Source: Granulosicoccus sp. (GTDB lineage: Bacteria > Pseudomonadota > Gammaproteobacteria > Granulosicoccales > Granulosicoccaceae). From it: 48,707 nucleotides of DNA. The stretch spans positions 1-48,707 of the forward strand of contig JABDKN010000163.1 in assembly GCA_013002205.1 (NCBI GenBank), in the 5' to 3' direction. The notes beneath the pieces were generated by a model. That model saw nothing but the letters and a program-made list of their open reading frames with translations. It did not search any database and was not told the origin of the DNA. The first letter of the stretch is position 1. The number at the start of each line of letters is the position of its first letter. This document shows, in pieces, positions 1-7,892 of the stretch. Position numbers and translations under genes: made by a program.

Positions 1-59
1 CGCTGGCACCGCTGGCCATAGCCGGGGCTCTGCGAGTCGGCGTGGCTGCAGGGCGCTGA
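1..59 (+). CDS. ccmB: CcmB heme exporter permease, C-terminal end (partial)
   Basis: Only the last 18 codons are in the window, in the frame beginning at base 3 and ending with TGA at 57-59. They encode the tail LAPLAIAGALRVGVAAGR, which matches the typical CcmB ending (a proline-alanine stretch followed by AALR and a short hydrophobic end). CcmB is the membrane subunit of the CcmAB ABC transporter that releases holo-CcmE from CcmC during cytochrome c maturation. The downstream ccmC-H genes strongly support the identification, although the fragment is very short. Confidence 0.7.
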   Translation, partial: LAPLAIAGALRVGVAAGR

Positions 60-113
60 GCATCGCCTGTAAGGCGGTTACGCGCAGGCCTGGCCGACAC
101 ACGGGTCTATGGA

Positions 114-127
114 TTGATGTCGATCAA
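114..127. promoter_or_regulatory. FNR/Anr box upstream of ccmC
   Basis: TTGATGTCGATCAA is a perfect match to the FNR/Anr consensus TTGAT-N4-ATCAA. It lies in the 165-base gap between the ccmB stop and the ccmC start, about 100 bases before the ccmC start codon. FNR-family proteins use such sites to switch genes on at low oxygen. A TAAACT element at 189-194 is a possible -10, giving a class I-like distance of about 80 bases from the box centre. This suggests that ccmCDEFGH has an oxygen-responsive internal promoter. The box is seen directly; the regulation is inferred. Confidence 0.7.
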
Positions 128-224
128 ATAATTGCCCCGAGTGCAACGGACCGGTGGGCCGGGCGAGGCTTCACAGCGTAAATGGGGATAAACTACACCG
201 GCTCGAGAACAGGAAAACTCTAAC

Positions 225-968
225 TTGTTTCAGTGGATTCATCGATTTGGTTCATCGCCGTTCATGTACCGGCTGTCGGGACGTCTGGCGCCCTGGTTTG
301 CCGGACTGTGCCTGTCGAGTCTGCTGGGCGGTCTCTACCTCGGTCTGGTGGCTGCGCCTGCAGACTATGAACAGGGCGACAGTTACCGCATCATTTACAT
401 ACATGTGCCCGCCGCCTGGATGTCCATGTTCGTCTATGTCGTGATGGCCAGCGCCAGCGCCGTCTTCCTGATCTGGCGTCTGAAGCTGGCCGATATGGTG
501 GCGCTGGCATCCGCGCCCATCGGCGCGGCGTTTACCGCTGTTGCTCTGCTGAGCGGTTCCTTCTGGGGCAAACCCATGTGGGGCACCTGGTGGATATGGG
601 ACGCCAGGCTGACCTCAGAGCTTCTCTTGCTGTTCCTGTACTTTGGCTATCTGGCCTTGCGAGGGGCACTCGAGAACCCGCAAAGTGCGGCCAGGGCAGC
701 GGCCATACTGGCGGTCGTCGGCGTGATCAACATTCCGATCATCCACTTCAGTGTCGAGTGGTGGAATACCTTGCATCAGCCAGCCACTATCACCAAACTG
801 GATAAACCGTCCATGCATATCAGTATGCTGATACCACTGCTTCTGATGGTTCTGGCGTTCCAATGTCTGTATTTTCACAACCTGATGATCAGGATCAGGA
901 CACTGATACTTTCCCGGGAAAGCCGCGCAAGCTGGGTGGCAGATCTGGGTGCGGATTCGGGGCACTGA
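225..968 (+). CDS. ccmC: Cytochrome c maturation heme handling protein CcmC
   Basis: 247 residues, the normal CcmC length. CcmC is a six-helix inner-membrane protein that presents heme in the periplasm and loads it onto CcmE. The tryptophan-rich heme-handling motif WGTWWIWD lies at residues 119-126, and the periplasmic HVPAAW and IIHFSVEWWNTLHQ segments supply the conserved histidines. The TTG start at 225 is preferred because the N-terminus then aligns with E. coli CcmC, and AGGAAA lies upstream. It begins 165 bases after ccmB and overlaps nothing, with an FNR-type box between, so it probably begins its own transcript. CcmD follows one base after its stop codon. Confidence 0.96.
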   Translation: MFQWIHRFGSSPFMYRLSGRLAPWFAGLCLSSLLGGLYLGLVAAPADYEQGDSYRIIYIHVPAAWMSMFVYVVMASASAVFLIWRLKLADMVALASAPIGAAFTAVALLSGSFWGKPMWGTWWIWDARLTSELLLLFLYFGYLALRGALENPQSAARAAAILAVVGVINIPIIHFSVEWWNTLHQPATITKLDKPSMHISMLIPLLLMVLAFQCLYFHNLMIRIRTLILSRESRASWVADLGADSGH

Positions 969-969
969 G

Positions 970-1134
970 ATGATCGAATTTCTGAGTATGGGTGGCTATG
1001 CATTCTATGTGTGGAGCTCGTATGCCATTGCTACACTGCTATTGGGCGGGATCGTGATCTGGTCTGCACGACGGTACCGCAGCGTGCGCAACGATGCCAT
1101 AAACCGCGCCCGACGATACAGGCGAAAATCATGA
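970..1134 (+). CDS. ccmD: Heme exporter subunit CcmD
   Basis: Small protein of 54 residues starting at the ATG at 970, one base after the ccmC stop. It has a short N-terminal segment with MGGYAFYVWSSYA, one membrane helix (about residues 16-34) and a basic arginine-rich cytoplasmic tail, the standard CcmD plan. CcmD stabilises the CcmABC complex and aids release of holo-CcmE. An upstream in-frame ATG at 949 would overlap ccmC and add residues unlike the family, so 970 is chosen. Its TGA overlaps the ccmE start as ATGA, indicating translational coupling. Confidence 0.92.
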   Translation: MIEFLSMGGYAFYVWSSYAIATLLLGGIVIWSARRYRSVRNDAINRARRYRRKS

Positions 1135-1607
1135 ATCCAAAACGAAAACAACGCCTTTTACTGCTGGGCGTGATGCTGGTCGGGGTAAGCCTGGCAGTGG
1201 CCTTCGGTGTCAACGCTTTCAGGGAGAACATCATGCTCTTCCATTCACCCTCGGATGTCGTGGCGGGTACTGTCGAACCTGGCAAGTCCTTTCGCGTTGG
1301 CGGTATGGTGGTCGAGGGCAGTGTGCAGCGTAATGCGGATGATCTGGCCGTACGCTTTCAGCTGACCGATCACGCGCAGACGATACCCGTGAGCTTCTCG
1401 GGAATTCTTCCTGACCTGTTTCGCGAAGGGCAGGGAATCGTGGCACTGGGTTCCATAGATGCATCCGGCTCCTTCAGTGCAACCGAGGTACTGGCCAAGC
1501 ATGACGAAAACTATATGCCACCAGAAGTGGCCGATGCCCTGGAGAAAGCCGGGAACATGCCTGGAACCGCGGCAAAGTATGGTAGCAGGACGGTGGTCGA
1601 ACCATGA
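1131..1607 (+). CDS. ccmE: Periplasmic heme chaperone CcmE
   Basis: 158 residues from the ATG at 1131, which overlaps the ccmD stop by four bases. A basic N-terminus and one membrane anchor (about residues 9-28) are followed by an OB-fold periplasmic domain. The heme-binding motif is HDENY at 124-128: His124 is the residue that forms the covalent bond to heme and Tyr128 is the conserved axial ligand candidate. CcmE receives heme from CcmC and passes it to CcmF/CcmH for attachment to apocytochrome c. A longer frame opening at 1011 inside ccmD is rejected because it has no family support. Confidence 0.96.
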   Translation: MNPKRKQRLLLLGVMLVGVSLAVAFGVNAFRENIMLFHSPSDVVAGTVEPGKSFRVGGMVVEGSVQRNADDLAVRFQLTDHAQTIPVSFSGILPDLFREGQGIVALGSIDASGSFSATEVLAKHDENYMPPEVADALEKAGNMPGTAAKYGSRTVVEP

Positions 1608-3664
1608 TTCCTGAGCTCGGGCACTTCGCACTGATTCTCGCACTGTGTATGGCTGTCGTGCTGGCAGTGCTGCCGATGATCGGCAGCATCACCGGTTATG
1701 GCAGCTGGATGGCCCTGGCCCGTCCTGCCGCAGGTGCACATCTGTTCTTCGTCTCACTTGCCTACGCCTGCCTGACCTGGGCATTCATCAGTCACGATTT
1801 CAGTGTGCTCTATGTGGCCAATACCAGTAATCAGTCCTTGCCACTGATGTATCGCATTTCCGGAGTCTGGGGGGGGCATGAAGGCTCCATCCTGTTCTGG
1901 TGTTTCATTTCGTCCATCTGGACTGGTGCGGTAGCGGTGTTCAGTCGTTCACTGCCGGCAGTGTTGCTGGCTCGCGTACTGGCGGTACTCGGGTTCATCA
2001 GTGTCGGCTTTCTGCTGTTCGTGCTGCTCACCTCCAACCCGTTCGAGCGCCTGTTTCCTGTTCCGATGGACGGTGCATCCCTTAATCCCCTGTTGCAGGA
2101 TCCGGGTATGGCCATACACCCACCCATGTTGTATATGGGATATGTCGGCTTCTCGGTGGCTTTCGCCTTCGCCATTGCCGCACTGTTTGGTGGGCAGCTG
2201 GATGCGGCCACGCTTCGCTGGATGCGCCCGTGGACCAATATCGCCTGGATGTTTCTGACCATCGGTATTTCACTGGGAAGTTTCTGGGCCTACTACGAAC
2301 TCGGTTGGGGCGGATGGTGGTTCTGGGATCCTGTGGAGAATGCCTCATTCATGCCCTGGCTGGTGGGCACGGCACTGATTCATTCGCTGGCAGCCTCGGA
2401 GAAGCGGGGAGTATTCAAGGCCTGGACAGTGCTTCTGGCAGTGCTTGCTTTTTCCCTGAGTCTGCTGGGTACGTTTCTGGTACGTTCCGGCGTACTGACG
2501 TCCGTCCATTCATTTGCAGCCGATCCCACGCGCGGTTTGTATATTCTTGCCTTCCTGGGTGTCGTGGTCGGTGGTTCCCTGCTGCTGTATGCCTTGCGTG
2601 CCGGCAAGCTGACCTCCACGGCCAGTTATGAGCTGATCTCGCGTGAGTCGGCACTACTGCTCAACAACATTCTGCTGGTGGTCGCCAGTGGCGCTGTACT
2701 GCTGGGAACCCTGTACCCTCTGTTCGTCGATGCGCTCGGTTACGGCAAGCTGTCCGTGGGCGAGCAATACTTCAACGCGGTATTCGTGCCCCTGATGCTG
2801 CCCATCCTGCTGATGGTCGGTCTGGGCGCGATGCTCAACTGGAAGCGGGACCGACTTGCCGGGCGCTCCACGACACTGGCCTTGCTCGGCGTGGCCAGTA
2901 TCCTGCTGGCAGCACTGCTCACGACACGCCTTCTGGATTATCGACTCAGCGCAGTTGCCACGCTGGCACTTGCCATCTGGGTAGCCACCTCGACGGGGTA
3001 TGGGATCGTTTATCGTTTCCGTAACAAGCGCAGGCGACTGTCGGCCGTCATGCACACTCCCGCTGCCTTCTGGGGTATGAGCATCGCTCACCTGGGTCTG
3101 GCCGTGTTTACAGTTGGCGTAGCCCTGACATCCATCTATACCGAGGAGCAGACGGTCCGCATGGATATCAACGACTCGCACACGGTCGGTGGCTACACCT
3201 TCACGTTCACCTCTCTCGATCAGGTTCGCGGCCCGAACTACAGTGCAGCTGAAGCACGCTTTGCGGTGCAGAAAGAGGGAAAGGCGCTGGGTTCGATCAC
3301 GACCCAGAAGCGCGTTTACGACGTGCGTCGTGATTCCATGACCGAAGCTGGCATCGATGCTGGCCTGACACGTGACCTGTTCGTGGCGATGGGCGAACCC
3401 CTTGAGGGCGGCGATGCCTGGAGTGTGCGCATACAGACCAAGCCGTTCATTCGCTGGATCTGGATGGGGACGGTCTTCATGGCGCTCGGCGGACTGCTGG
3501 CAGCACTCGATCGTCGCTATCGTCGAGTCAGCGCCCGCCAGGCGGCACTCTCACCGACATCGACCACACCTGCCAGTGGTTCTTCGTCACTGGCGAGTGG
3601 CGCGACGGCGGGGGTTGCGCAAACAGCGTTGTCGTCAGCTGATGCCGGGCAGTTCCGCAGCTGA
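1604..3664 (+). CDS. ccmF: Heme lyase subunit CcmF
   Basis: 686 residues with many membrane helices, as expected for CcmF, the core of the cytochrome c heme lyase complex. The WWD heme-handling motif WGGWWFWDP lies at residues 235-243, followed by VENASFMPW. The C-terminal part has a periplasmic domain and a last membrane helix. It starts with an ATGA overlap on ccmE and its TGA shares one base with the ccmG start, so the operon is tightly coupled. The last 35-40 residues are rich in serine, alanine and threonine and are probably disordered. CcmF accepts heme from holo-CcmE and ligates it to the CXXCH cysteines. Confidence 0.96.
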   Translation: MIPELGHFALILALCMAVVLAVLPMIGSITGYGSWMALARPAAGAHLFFVSLAYACLTWAFISHDFSVLYVANTSNQSLPLMYRISGVWGGHEGSILFWCFISSIWTGAVAVFSRSLPAVLLARVLAVLGFISVGFLLFVLLTSNPFERLFPVPMDGASLNPLLQDPGMAIHPPMLYMGYVGFSVAFAFAIAALFGGQLDAATLRWMRPWTNIAWMFLTIGISLGSFWAYYELGWGGWWFWDPVENASFMPWLVGTALIHSLAASEKRGVFKAWTVLLAVLAFSLSLLGTFLVRSGVLTSVHSFAADPTRGLYILAFLGVVVGGSLLLYALRAGKLTSTASYELISRESALLLNNILLVVASGAVLLGTLYPLFVDALGYGKLSVGEQYFNAVFVPLMLPILLMVGLGAMLNWKRDRLAGRSTTLALLGVASILLAALLTTRLLDYRLSAVATLALAIWVATSTGYGIVYRFRNKRRRLSAVMHTPAAFWGMSIAHLGLAVFTVGVALTSIYTEEQTVRMDINDSHTVGGYTFTFTSLDQVRGPNYSAAEARFAVQKEGKALGSITTQKRVYDVRRDSMTEAGIDAGLTRDLFVAMGEPLEGGDAWSVRIQTKPFIRWIWMGTVFMALGGLLAALDRRYRRVSARQAALSPTSTTPASGSSSLASGATAGVAQTALSSADAGQFRS

Positions 3665-4206
3665 TGAACTTTCTACTCAAACTGTTGCCACTTGCAGTGT
3701 TCATCGCACTGGCAGCGTTTCTCGCCAAAGGCTTGACCCTGGATCCGTCCGAGTTGCCATCGCCACTGATCGATCAACCGGCACCGGCATTTGTCGCCGA
3801 TCGACTGCCGGCACAGGAGGGACAGTTTGACAGCCGCAGCATGGATGGTCAGGTCTGGATACTGAATGTCTGGGCGAGCTGGTGCGGACCCTGCGTGCAG
3901 GAGCATCCATATCTGCTGCAGTTGGCCGGAGAACGATCCGTACCACTGGTCGGGCTCAACTACAAGGACCTGCCGGCTGAGGCTCTACCGTGGCTGGCTC
4001 GACTGGGTAATCCGTTCACCCATGTACTGGATGATCGAGGCGGGGATGTGGGCCTGGATTTCGGGGTCTATGGTGTTCCCGAGACATTCCTGATAGACCA
4101 CAACGGGCGAGTACGTTACAAGCACGTAGGTCCACTGGATGCGAAAAGCTACAGCGAACAGTTGTTGCCTGCCATCGACAAGCTTGCTGCGGAGGTCAGG
4201 TCATGA
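3664..4206 (+). CDS. ccmG: Thioredoxin-like thiol:disulfide oxidoreductase CcmG/DsbE
   Basis: 180 residues: an N-terminal membrane anchor (about residues 5-22) and a periplasmic thioredoxin fold. The active site is WCGPC with Cys74 and Cys77, preceded by NVWAS as in CcmG proteins, and the cis-proline region GVPET is present further on. CcmG keeps apocytochrome and CcmH cysteines reduced so that heme can be attached. The WCGPC form is the thioredoxin-like version of the motif. The start codon overlaps the ccmF stop by one base. Confidence 0.94.
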   Translation: MNFLLKLLPLAVFIALAAFLAKGLTLDPSELPSPLIDQPAPAFVADRLPAQEGQFDSRSMDGQVWILNVWASWCGPCVQEHPYLLQLAGERSVPLVGLNYKDLPAEALPWLARLGNPFTHVLDDRGGDVGLDFGVYGVPETFLIDHNGRVRYKHVGPLDAKSYSEQLLPAIDKLAAEVRS

Positions 4207-4697
4207 ATTTGCCCAGGGCCGTCATGATGCTTCTGCTGCTGTTGCCGGTACAGCCATTGGTACAGGCTGCAGAAGTGCTCGTTGCCTTCGACAGTGCTGA
4301 ACATGAGCGGATGTACCACGAACTGCTGCGCGAATACCGTTGCCTGAAGTGCCAGAATCAAAATCTCGCAGATTCCAATGCCAGTCTTGCCGGTGATTTG
4401 CGTCGGGAGATTCGATTGCAGATACTCGATGGTAAAACCCGGCAGGACATAGACGATTACCTGGTGTCCCGCTATGGCGAGTTCGTGCTCTACCGGCCAC
4501 GATTCACCGGGAAGACCGCCATTCTGTGGCTTGGCCCGTTCGCCTTGTTGATCGTGGGGCTCGGAAGCATTGTTGCCCTGAGCAGACGCCGGAGTGAAAA
4601 CCGGCGCGAGGAAAGCGGTGTGGCGAGCGGCCGATCCACAGAATCTGACGATTACGCCGCCAGGTTGGAAAAAGCGCGTCGGTTACTGAAAAATTGA
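4203..4697 (+). CDS. ccmH: Cytochrome c maturation protein CcmH (short form)
   Basis: 164 residues with a signal peptide (cleavage predicted near QA/AE, residue 22), the redox motif RCLKCQNQN with Cys47 and Cys50 followed by ADSNA, and one membrane helix near residues 100-120. This is the short CcmH (CycL/Ccl2 type) rather than the E. coli fusion with a CcmI-like TPR domain. It reduces the apocytochrome CXXCH thiols together with CcmG. The start forms an ATGA overlap with ccmG. No ccmI gene follows; the operon ends here. Confidence 0.94.
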   Translation: MNLPRAVMMLLLLLPVQPLVQAAEVLVAFDSAEHERMYHELLREYRCLKCQNQNLADSNASLAGDLRREIRLQILDGKTRQDIDDYLVSRYGEFVLYRPRFTGKTAILWLGPFALLIVGLGSIVALSRRRSENRREESGVASGRSTESDDYAARLEKARRLLKN

Positions 4698-4720
4698 CGA
4701 TTCAGGTCGTTGTTGCGTAA

Positions 4721-4741
4721 AACGAGACAGGAAATCTCGTT
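4721..4741 (+). terminator. Weak hairpin after ccmH
   Basis: AACGAGA and TCTCGTT form a 7-base stem around a 7-base loop, 24 bases after the ccmH stop codon. A short AT-rich stretch follows, but there is no clear T-run, so it is a poor intrinsic terminator and could simply protect the 3' end of the ccm transcript. Confidence 0.35.
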
Positions 4742-4831
4742 AATAGAATGTCGTAAACTGTAAAATATTGACTGATTGGCTTTTCCGACAGTCGGTTGAC
4801 GTGATAATGTGTCAGTTGGGATCAGAAGAGA

Positions 4832-4844
4832 TGAATCTCATTCA
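4832..4844. promoter_or_regulatory. Short dyad in the leader of the XRE regulator gene
   Basis: TGAAT-CTC-ATTCA is an inverted repeat lying 19 bases before the regulator start codon, in an AT-rich leader (4698-4863). Its position would suit an autoregulatory operator. This is inference from symmetry and location only. Confidence 0.25.
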
Positions 4845-4863
4845 CAAATAGAGTGATTAGCTT

Positions 4864-5322
4864 ATGACGACGATTGAGCATTCTCCGCGTAACCTGCCAT
4901 GTCTCGACGAACTGACGACGGAGGAGTTTCTACTGGTAGTGGGCCAACGGGTTCGGCAGCAACGGGCACGCAAAAGCATGTCGCGAAAGCGTCTGGCAGA
5001 GGTATCTAACGTCTCGGAACGTTACCTGGCGCAGCTTGAGTCGGGGCAGGGCAACATGTCTATAGCCCTGCTCAGGAAGGTTACGTCTGCCATCGGTATT
5101 TCACTGGGCGCACTGATGTCGGAGGAAGTTACCGAAGCCTGTGCCGAAAGGACGACTCTGCAGCAGAGTGACCGTCGCACCCGCAATGCCTATCATCATG
5201 GCACGCCGGCGGTGGTCAGTGCCCGCCATGTCAGTCATACGGATGCCACCGGCTCGACTGCAAGGCGCGCTGGATCAACCCTGCGGGCGGACAGTCCGTC
5301 GGCACACGCGATTGAAGTCTGA
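4864..5322 (+). CDS. XRE-family HTH regulator, BoxR/BzdR-like DNA-binding domain without kinase domain
   Basis: 152 residues. Residues about 22-82 form a helix-turn-helix: VGQRVRQQRARKSMSRKRLA, then VSERYLAQLESGQGNMS, then LLRKVTSAIGISLGALM. This pattern is close to the N-terminal domain of BoxR/BzdR regulators, which respond to benzoyl-CoA through a C-terminal shikimate-kinase-like domain. Here that domain is absent: the remaining 65 or so residues are low complexity, rich in Ala, Thr, Ser and His, with no recognisable fold. It is therefore a DNA-binding protein of unknown signal. It sits alone between ccm genes and a convergent lipoprotein gene, with its own AT-rich leader. The family assignment is from pattern recognition. 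Confidence 0.8.
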   Translation: MTTIEHSPRNLPCLDELTTEEFLLVVGQRVRQQRARKSMSRKRLAEVSNVSERYLAQLESGQGNMSIALLRKVTSAIGISLGALMSEEVTEACAERTTLQQSDRRTRNAYHHGTPAVVSARHVSHTDATGSTARRAGSTLRADSPSAHAIEV

Positions 5323-5844
5323 TCAGTAGCTCATGATGATATTGGTCTGCGCCTTCTTACCCGCTCCAATCGCTCTACGCTCCTGATCGTCATTGAATTC
5401 GTGGATCACGATCCCTGGCCGATAGGTTGCCCAGGGGTCCCGGTCGTCGGCGCCACTGCTATAGCGAACGTAGTCGTTCATGGCAGTCAGCCGCGGCATG
5501 CCACGTTTCTGGCTGGCGTTCTGGTAGAACTCGTCGACCTCTTCGAATGAGTCAGTTGTCTCGAAAAGCACGATCTTAAGTCCGTTTTCCCCGCCAATTC
5601 GGTACTTGGAACCATTGGGATAAACCGGGTAGGGTATTTCACTGGCGCCCATCACTGCCGAGGCTCCCGAGTCGTCAGAGGACAGCCTGTCAGCGCCTGG
5701 CTCAACCGATGGAAACGGTGTCGAAGCAGTGTCCGCAACAGTGACTGTATGCGCATCAGCGCTGCCATCATCGCTGCCACAGCCAGGCAGGATGCTGATG
5801 CAACCAAGTGCCAGAATCAGTAGAGAAATATGTCGTCTGTTCAT
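5323..5844 (-). CDS. Predicted lipoprotein of unknown function
   Basis: 173 residues with a lipoprotein signal: a basic start, a hydrophobic stretch and an LPGC lipobox with Cys22 followed by Gly, suggesting outer-membrane sorting. The N-terminal 35 or so residues after the cysteine are Asp/Ser/Ala/Thr-rich linker. The conserved-looking part starts near EIPYPVYPNGSKYRIGGENG and continues with an FETTDSFEEVDEFYQ segment, giving a small alpha/beta domain. I do not recognise a function. It converges on the XRE gene with stop codons almost touching, and stands apart from the pxp genes downstream. Confidence 0.8.
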   Translation of the reverse strand: MNRRHISLLILALGCISILPGCGSDDGSADAHTVTVADTASTPFPSVEPGADRLSSDDSGASAVMGASEIPYPVYPNGSKYRIGGENGLKIVLFETTDSFEEVDEFYQNASQKRGMPRLTAMNDYVRYSSGADDRDPWATYRPGIVIHEFNDDQERRAIGAGKKAQTNIIMSY

Positions 5845-5946
5845 GGAGAGTCCCTGCTCATCGTTTCTACGCTAAAGATAGACCATAGGAGAATAATTGC
5901 GTGGGCGTTGCCGCATCCGGTCACTGGCCGCCGGGACACATGCCGC

Positions 5947-6726
5947 TTATGATGAACGACGTGCCATCAGCACGGGCAAGCCAAGCAGTTGGTGGCCCTG
6001 ATTCAGCAGAGCAGCCCGAATCTGCCGGGCAGTATCCACCGCGTGTGCAGTGTCTCCGTGTACGCAGATGCTGTGAAATGGCGTAGGCAGAATCTCACCG
6101 CTTTGCGTAACGATGCCATCAGCGTCGATCATTGCCTGGACATGAGTTATGCAGGCTGATGCTGTTTCCAGTACAGCACCCGGCTTCAGTCGGGAGACCA
6201 GGGATCCACTGGCGGTATAGGCGCGGTCGGCGAAAACCTCCAGCGCAAGGGGTAACGATGAATCTTCGGCTGCTGCCGCAAGCTGTGACAGTGCCGGTGC
6301 AAGGAAGATCAAATCAGGGTCGTAGTGCTTGACCGCTGCTACGATCACATCGGCAAGATGGCGATCTTCGCAGGCCATGTTGTTCAGCGCACCGTGAGGT
6401 TTGACATGTGTCATTGGCAGACCGGCACACCGGCCCAGACCATCCAGGGCCGCCAGTTGATACTGAATCATGGCCCGCAGCTCACCGTCGGGCAAGACCA
6501 TCGATCTGCGGCCGAACCCTTGCAGATCCGGAAATCCCGGGTGGGCACCGATGCTCACGCCGGCACGCTTCGAGGCATCGATGGTAGTGCTCATGACCAG
6601 CGGGTCTCCGGCATGAAACCCGCAGGCGATGTTCGCAGAATTCACGACATTCAGAAGACGGGCATCATCACCCATGGGCCAGGGGCCGAAAGATTCGCCC
6701 AGGTCGGCGTTCAGATTCAGCAGCAT
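5947..6726 (-). CDS. pxpA: 5-oxoprolinase subunit PxpA (LamB/YcsF family)
   Basis: 259 residues, full length for the family. The N-terminus reads NLNADLGESFG, the LamB/YcsF hallmark, followed by NIACGFHAGDP and the HVKPHGALNN motif. PxpA acts with PxpB and PxpC to open 5-oxoproline to glutamate using ATP. It is the last gene of a minus-strand operon running aldolase-like gene, pxpB, pxpC, pxpA, with a 107-base gap after pxpC. An AGGGAG ribosome site precedes the ATG at 6726. Confidence 0.93.
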   Translation of the reverse strand: MLLNLNADLGESFGPWPMGDDARLLNVVNSANIACGFHAGDPLVMSTTIDASKRAGVSIGAHPGFPDLQGFGRRSMVLPDGELRAMIQYQLAALDGLGRCAGLPMTHVKPHGALNNMACEDRHLADVIVAAVKHYDPDLIFLAPALSQLAAAAEDSSLPLALEVFADRAYTASGSLVSRLKPGAVLETASACITHVQAMIDADGIVTQSGEILPTPFHSICVHGDTAHAVDTARQIRAALLNQGHQLLGLPVLMARRSS

Positions 6727-6833
6727 TGGCGGGTCTCCCTACTGTTCATGCGGTGTGTGGCAGCCCTTCCGACGGCCCTGTTGCCGGAATTGGTTCGCAG
6801 CCTGGGATCCTATGGTAGCAGCCGCGATAGCCG

Positions 6834-7892
6834 CTAGATGAATCCGTCTGTGACACCATCGATCAGGTTGCTGGAAAAGAGTGATTCAGAACTGATGGCG
6901 GATTCCTTCACTGGACTGATCCGCTCGATGACGCCCTTTACCATCGTTTCGTGCTCGCGTACTGCATCGATGGCTTCCTCCAGTGACATTGCCTTGAAAC
7001 GGAAGCTGCTCCCCGGGCGCTGCAGTCCGAGCAGTGGCAGGTCGATGGAGATTACGGTGGCAATCTTGGGATAGCCACCGGCGGTGTGTGCATCGTTCAG
7101 CAGTACGATGGGCTGGCCGTTACCGGGCACCTGGATGGAGCCTGGCACGATGGCGTCGGAGACGATGTCGCGGGCGGCTTCGTCGCGGTGTTCAATTGCC
7201 GTACCTGTCAGGCGAGCCCCCATGCGATCGACGTCGGTGCTCAACTGATAGTCACCGGAGAGGAAAGCCTCCTGGCCACTGGCTGAGAAATGATCGTCCT
7301 GGGGACCCATGACGACACGCAGTATGGTGGACAGGTAATCCATGGGCGGTGCTACCGCGCACTGCGTCTCCGGCCCCTGTGGCGATGCAGATACCTCGAG
7401 ACTGACACCGACCGACAGGGCATGACCACCGATACCACCCAATCCGGCTTTTGCATAGGTGGACGTACTACCCAGCTGGGACACCGCCTGAATGCCCTGA
7501 ACGGCGATGAGCGCATGTCTGAACCTGCCGGTACTGAGCAGACTGACCGTCGTGTTCGCTGGCAGGGTATAACTTCTGCCTGGTCTGAGCGAGACCGTTC
7601 CATCTGTCGTTCCCAGCTTCATGATCATGTCCGCGGCTGCCAGGGTGGCGATGCGAATCGGTGCACCGAACGTGTGAAATCGCAAACCGCCTTCGAAGCA
7701 TTCGATGATGCTGTCATCCAGTGGATTGCCGACCAGGGCATTGGCCATCCGTTGCCAGACGGGCGTCAGGGCACCTGACCAGGGAATGCCCAGGTGGCGC
7801 AGGCCAAATCTTCCCCTGTCCTGGATGGTACTGAGCAGGCCGGGGTGCTCGATGGTGATTCCGGCACTGTATGCCGTGGTAACCGGCGACAT
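6834..7892 (-). CDS. pxpC: 5-oxoprolinase subunit PxpC (biotin-dependent carboxyltransferase-like, KipA family)
   Basis: 352 residues. The family start pattern HPGLLSTIQDRGRFGLRHLGIPWSGAL is visible at residues 17-43, and DRMGARLTG and VPGSIQVPGNGQPIVLLNDAHTAGGYPKIATV lie in the C-terminal half. PxpC together with PxpB forms the part of 5-oxoprolinase related to allophanate hydrolase subunit 2. Its start codon overlaps the pxpB stop as TGATG, so the two subunits are translationally coupled. Confidence 0.94.
   Translation of the reverse strand: MSPVTTAYSAGITIEHPGLLSTIQDRGRFGLRHLGIPWSGALTPVWQRMANALVGNPLDDSIIECFEGGLRFHTFGAPIRIATLAAADMIMKLGTTDGTVSLRPGRSYTLPANTTVSLLSTGRFRHALIAVQGIQAVSQLGSTSTYAKAGLGGIGGHALSVGVSLEVSASPQGPETQCAVAPPMDYLSTILRVVMGPQDDHFSASGQEAFLSGDYQLSTDVDRMGARLTGTAIEHRDEAARDIVSDAIVPGSIQVPGNGQPIVLLNDAHTAGGYPKIATVISIDLPLLGLQRPGSSFRFKAMSLEEAIDAVREHETMVKGVIERISPVKESAISSESLFSSNLIDGVTDGFI

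Noticed and set aside
2654-3181. A 175-codon minus-strand open frame inside ccmF
   Set aside because: It lies within the conserved ccmF coding region and is His/Gln/Arg rich, with no start signal; it is a shadow.
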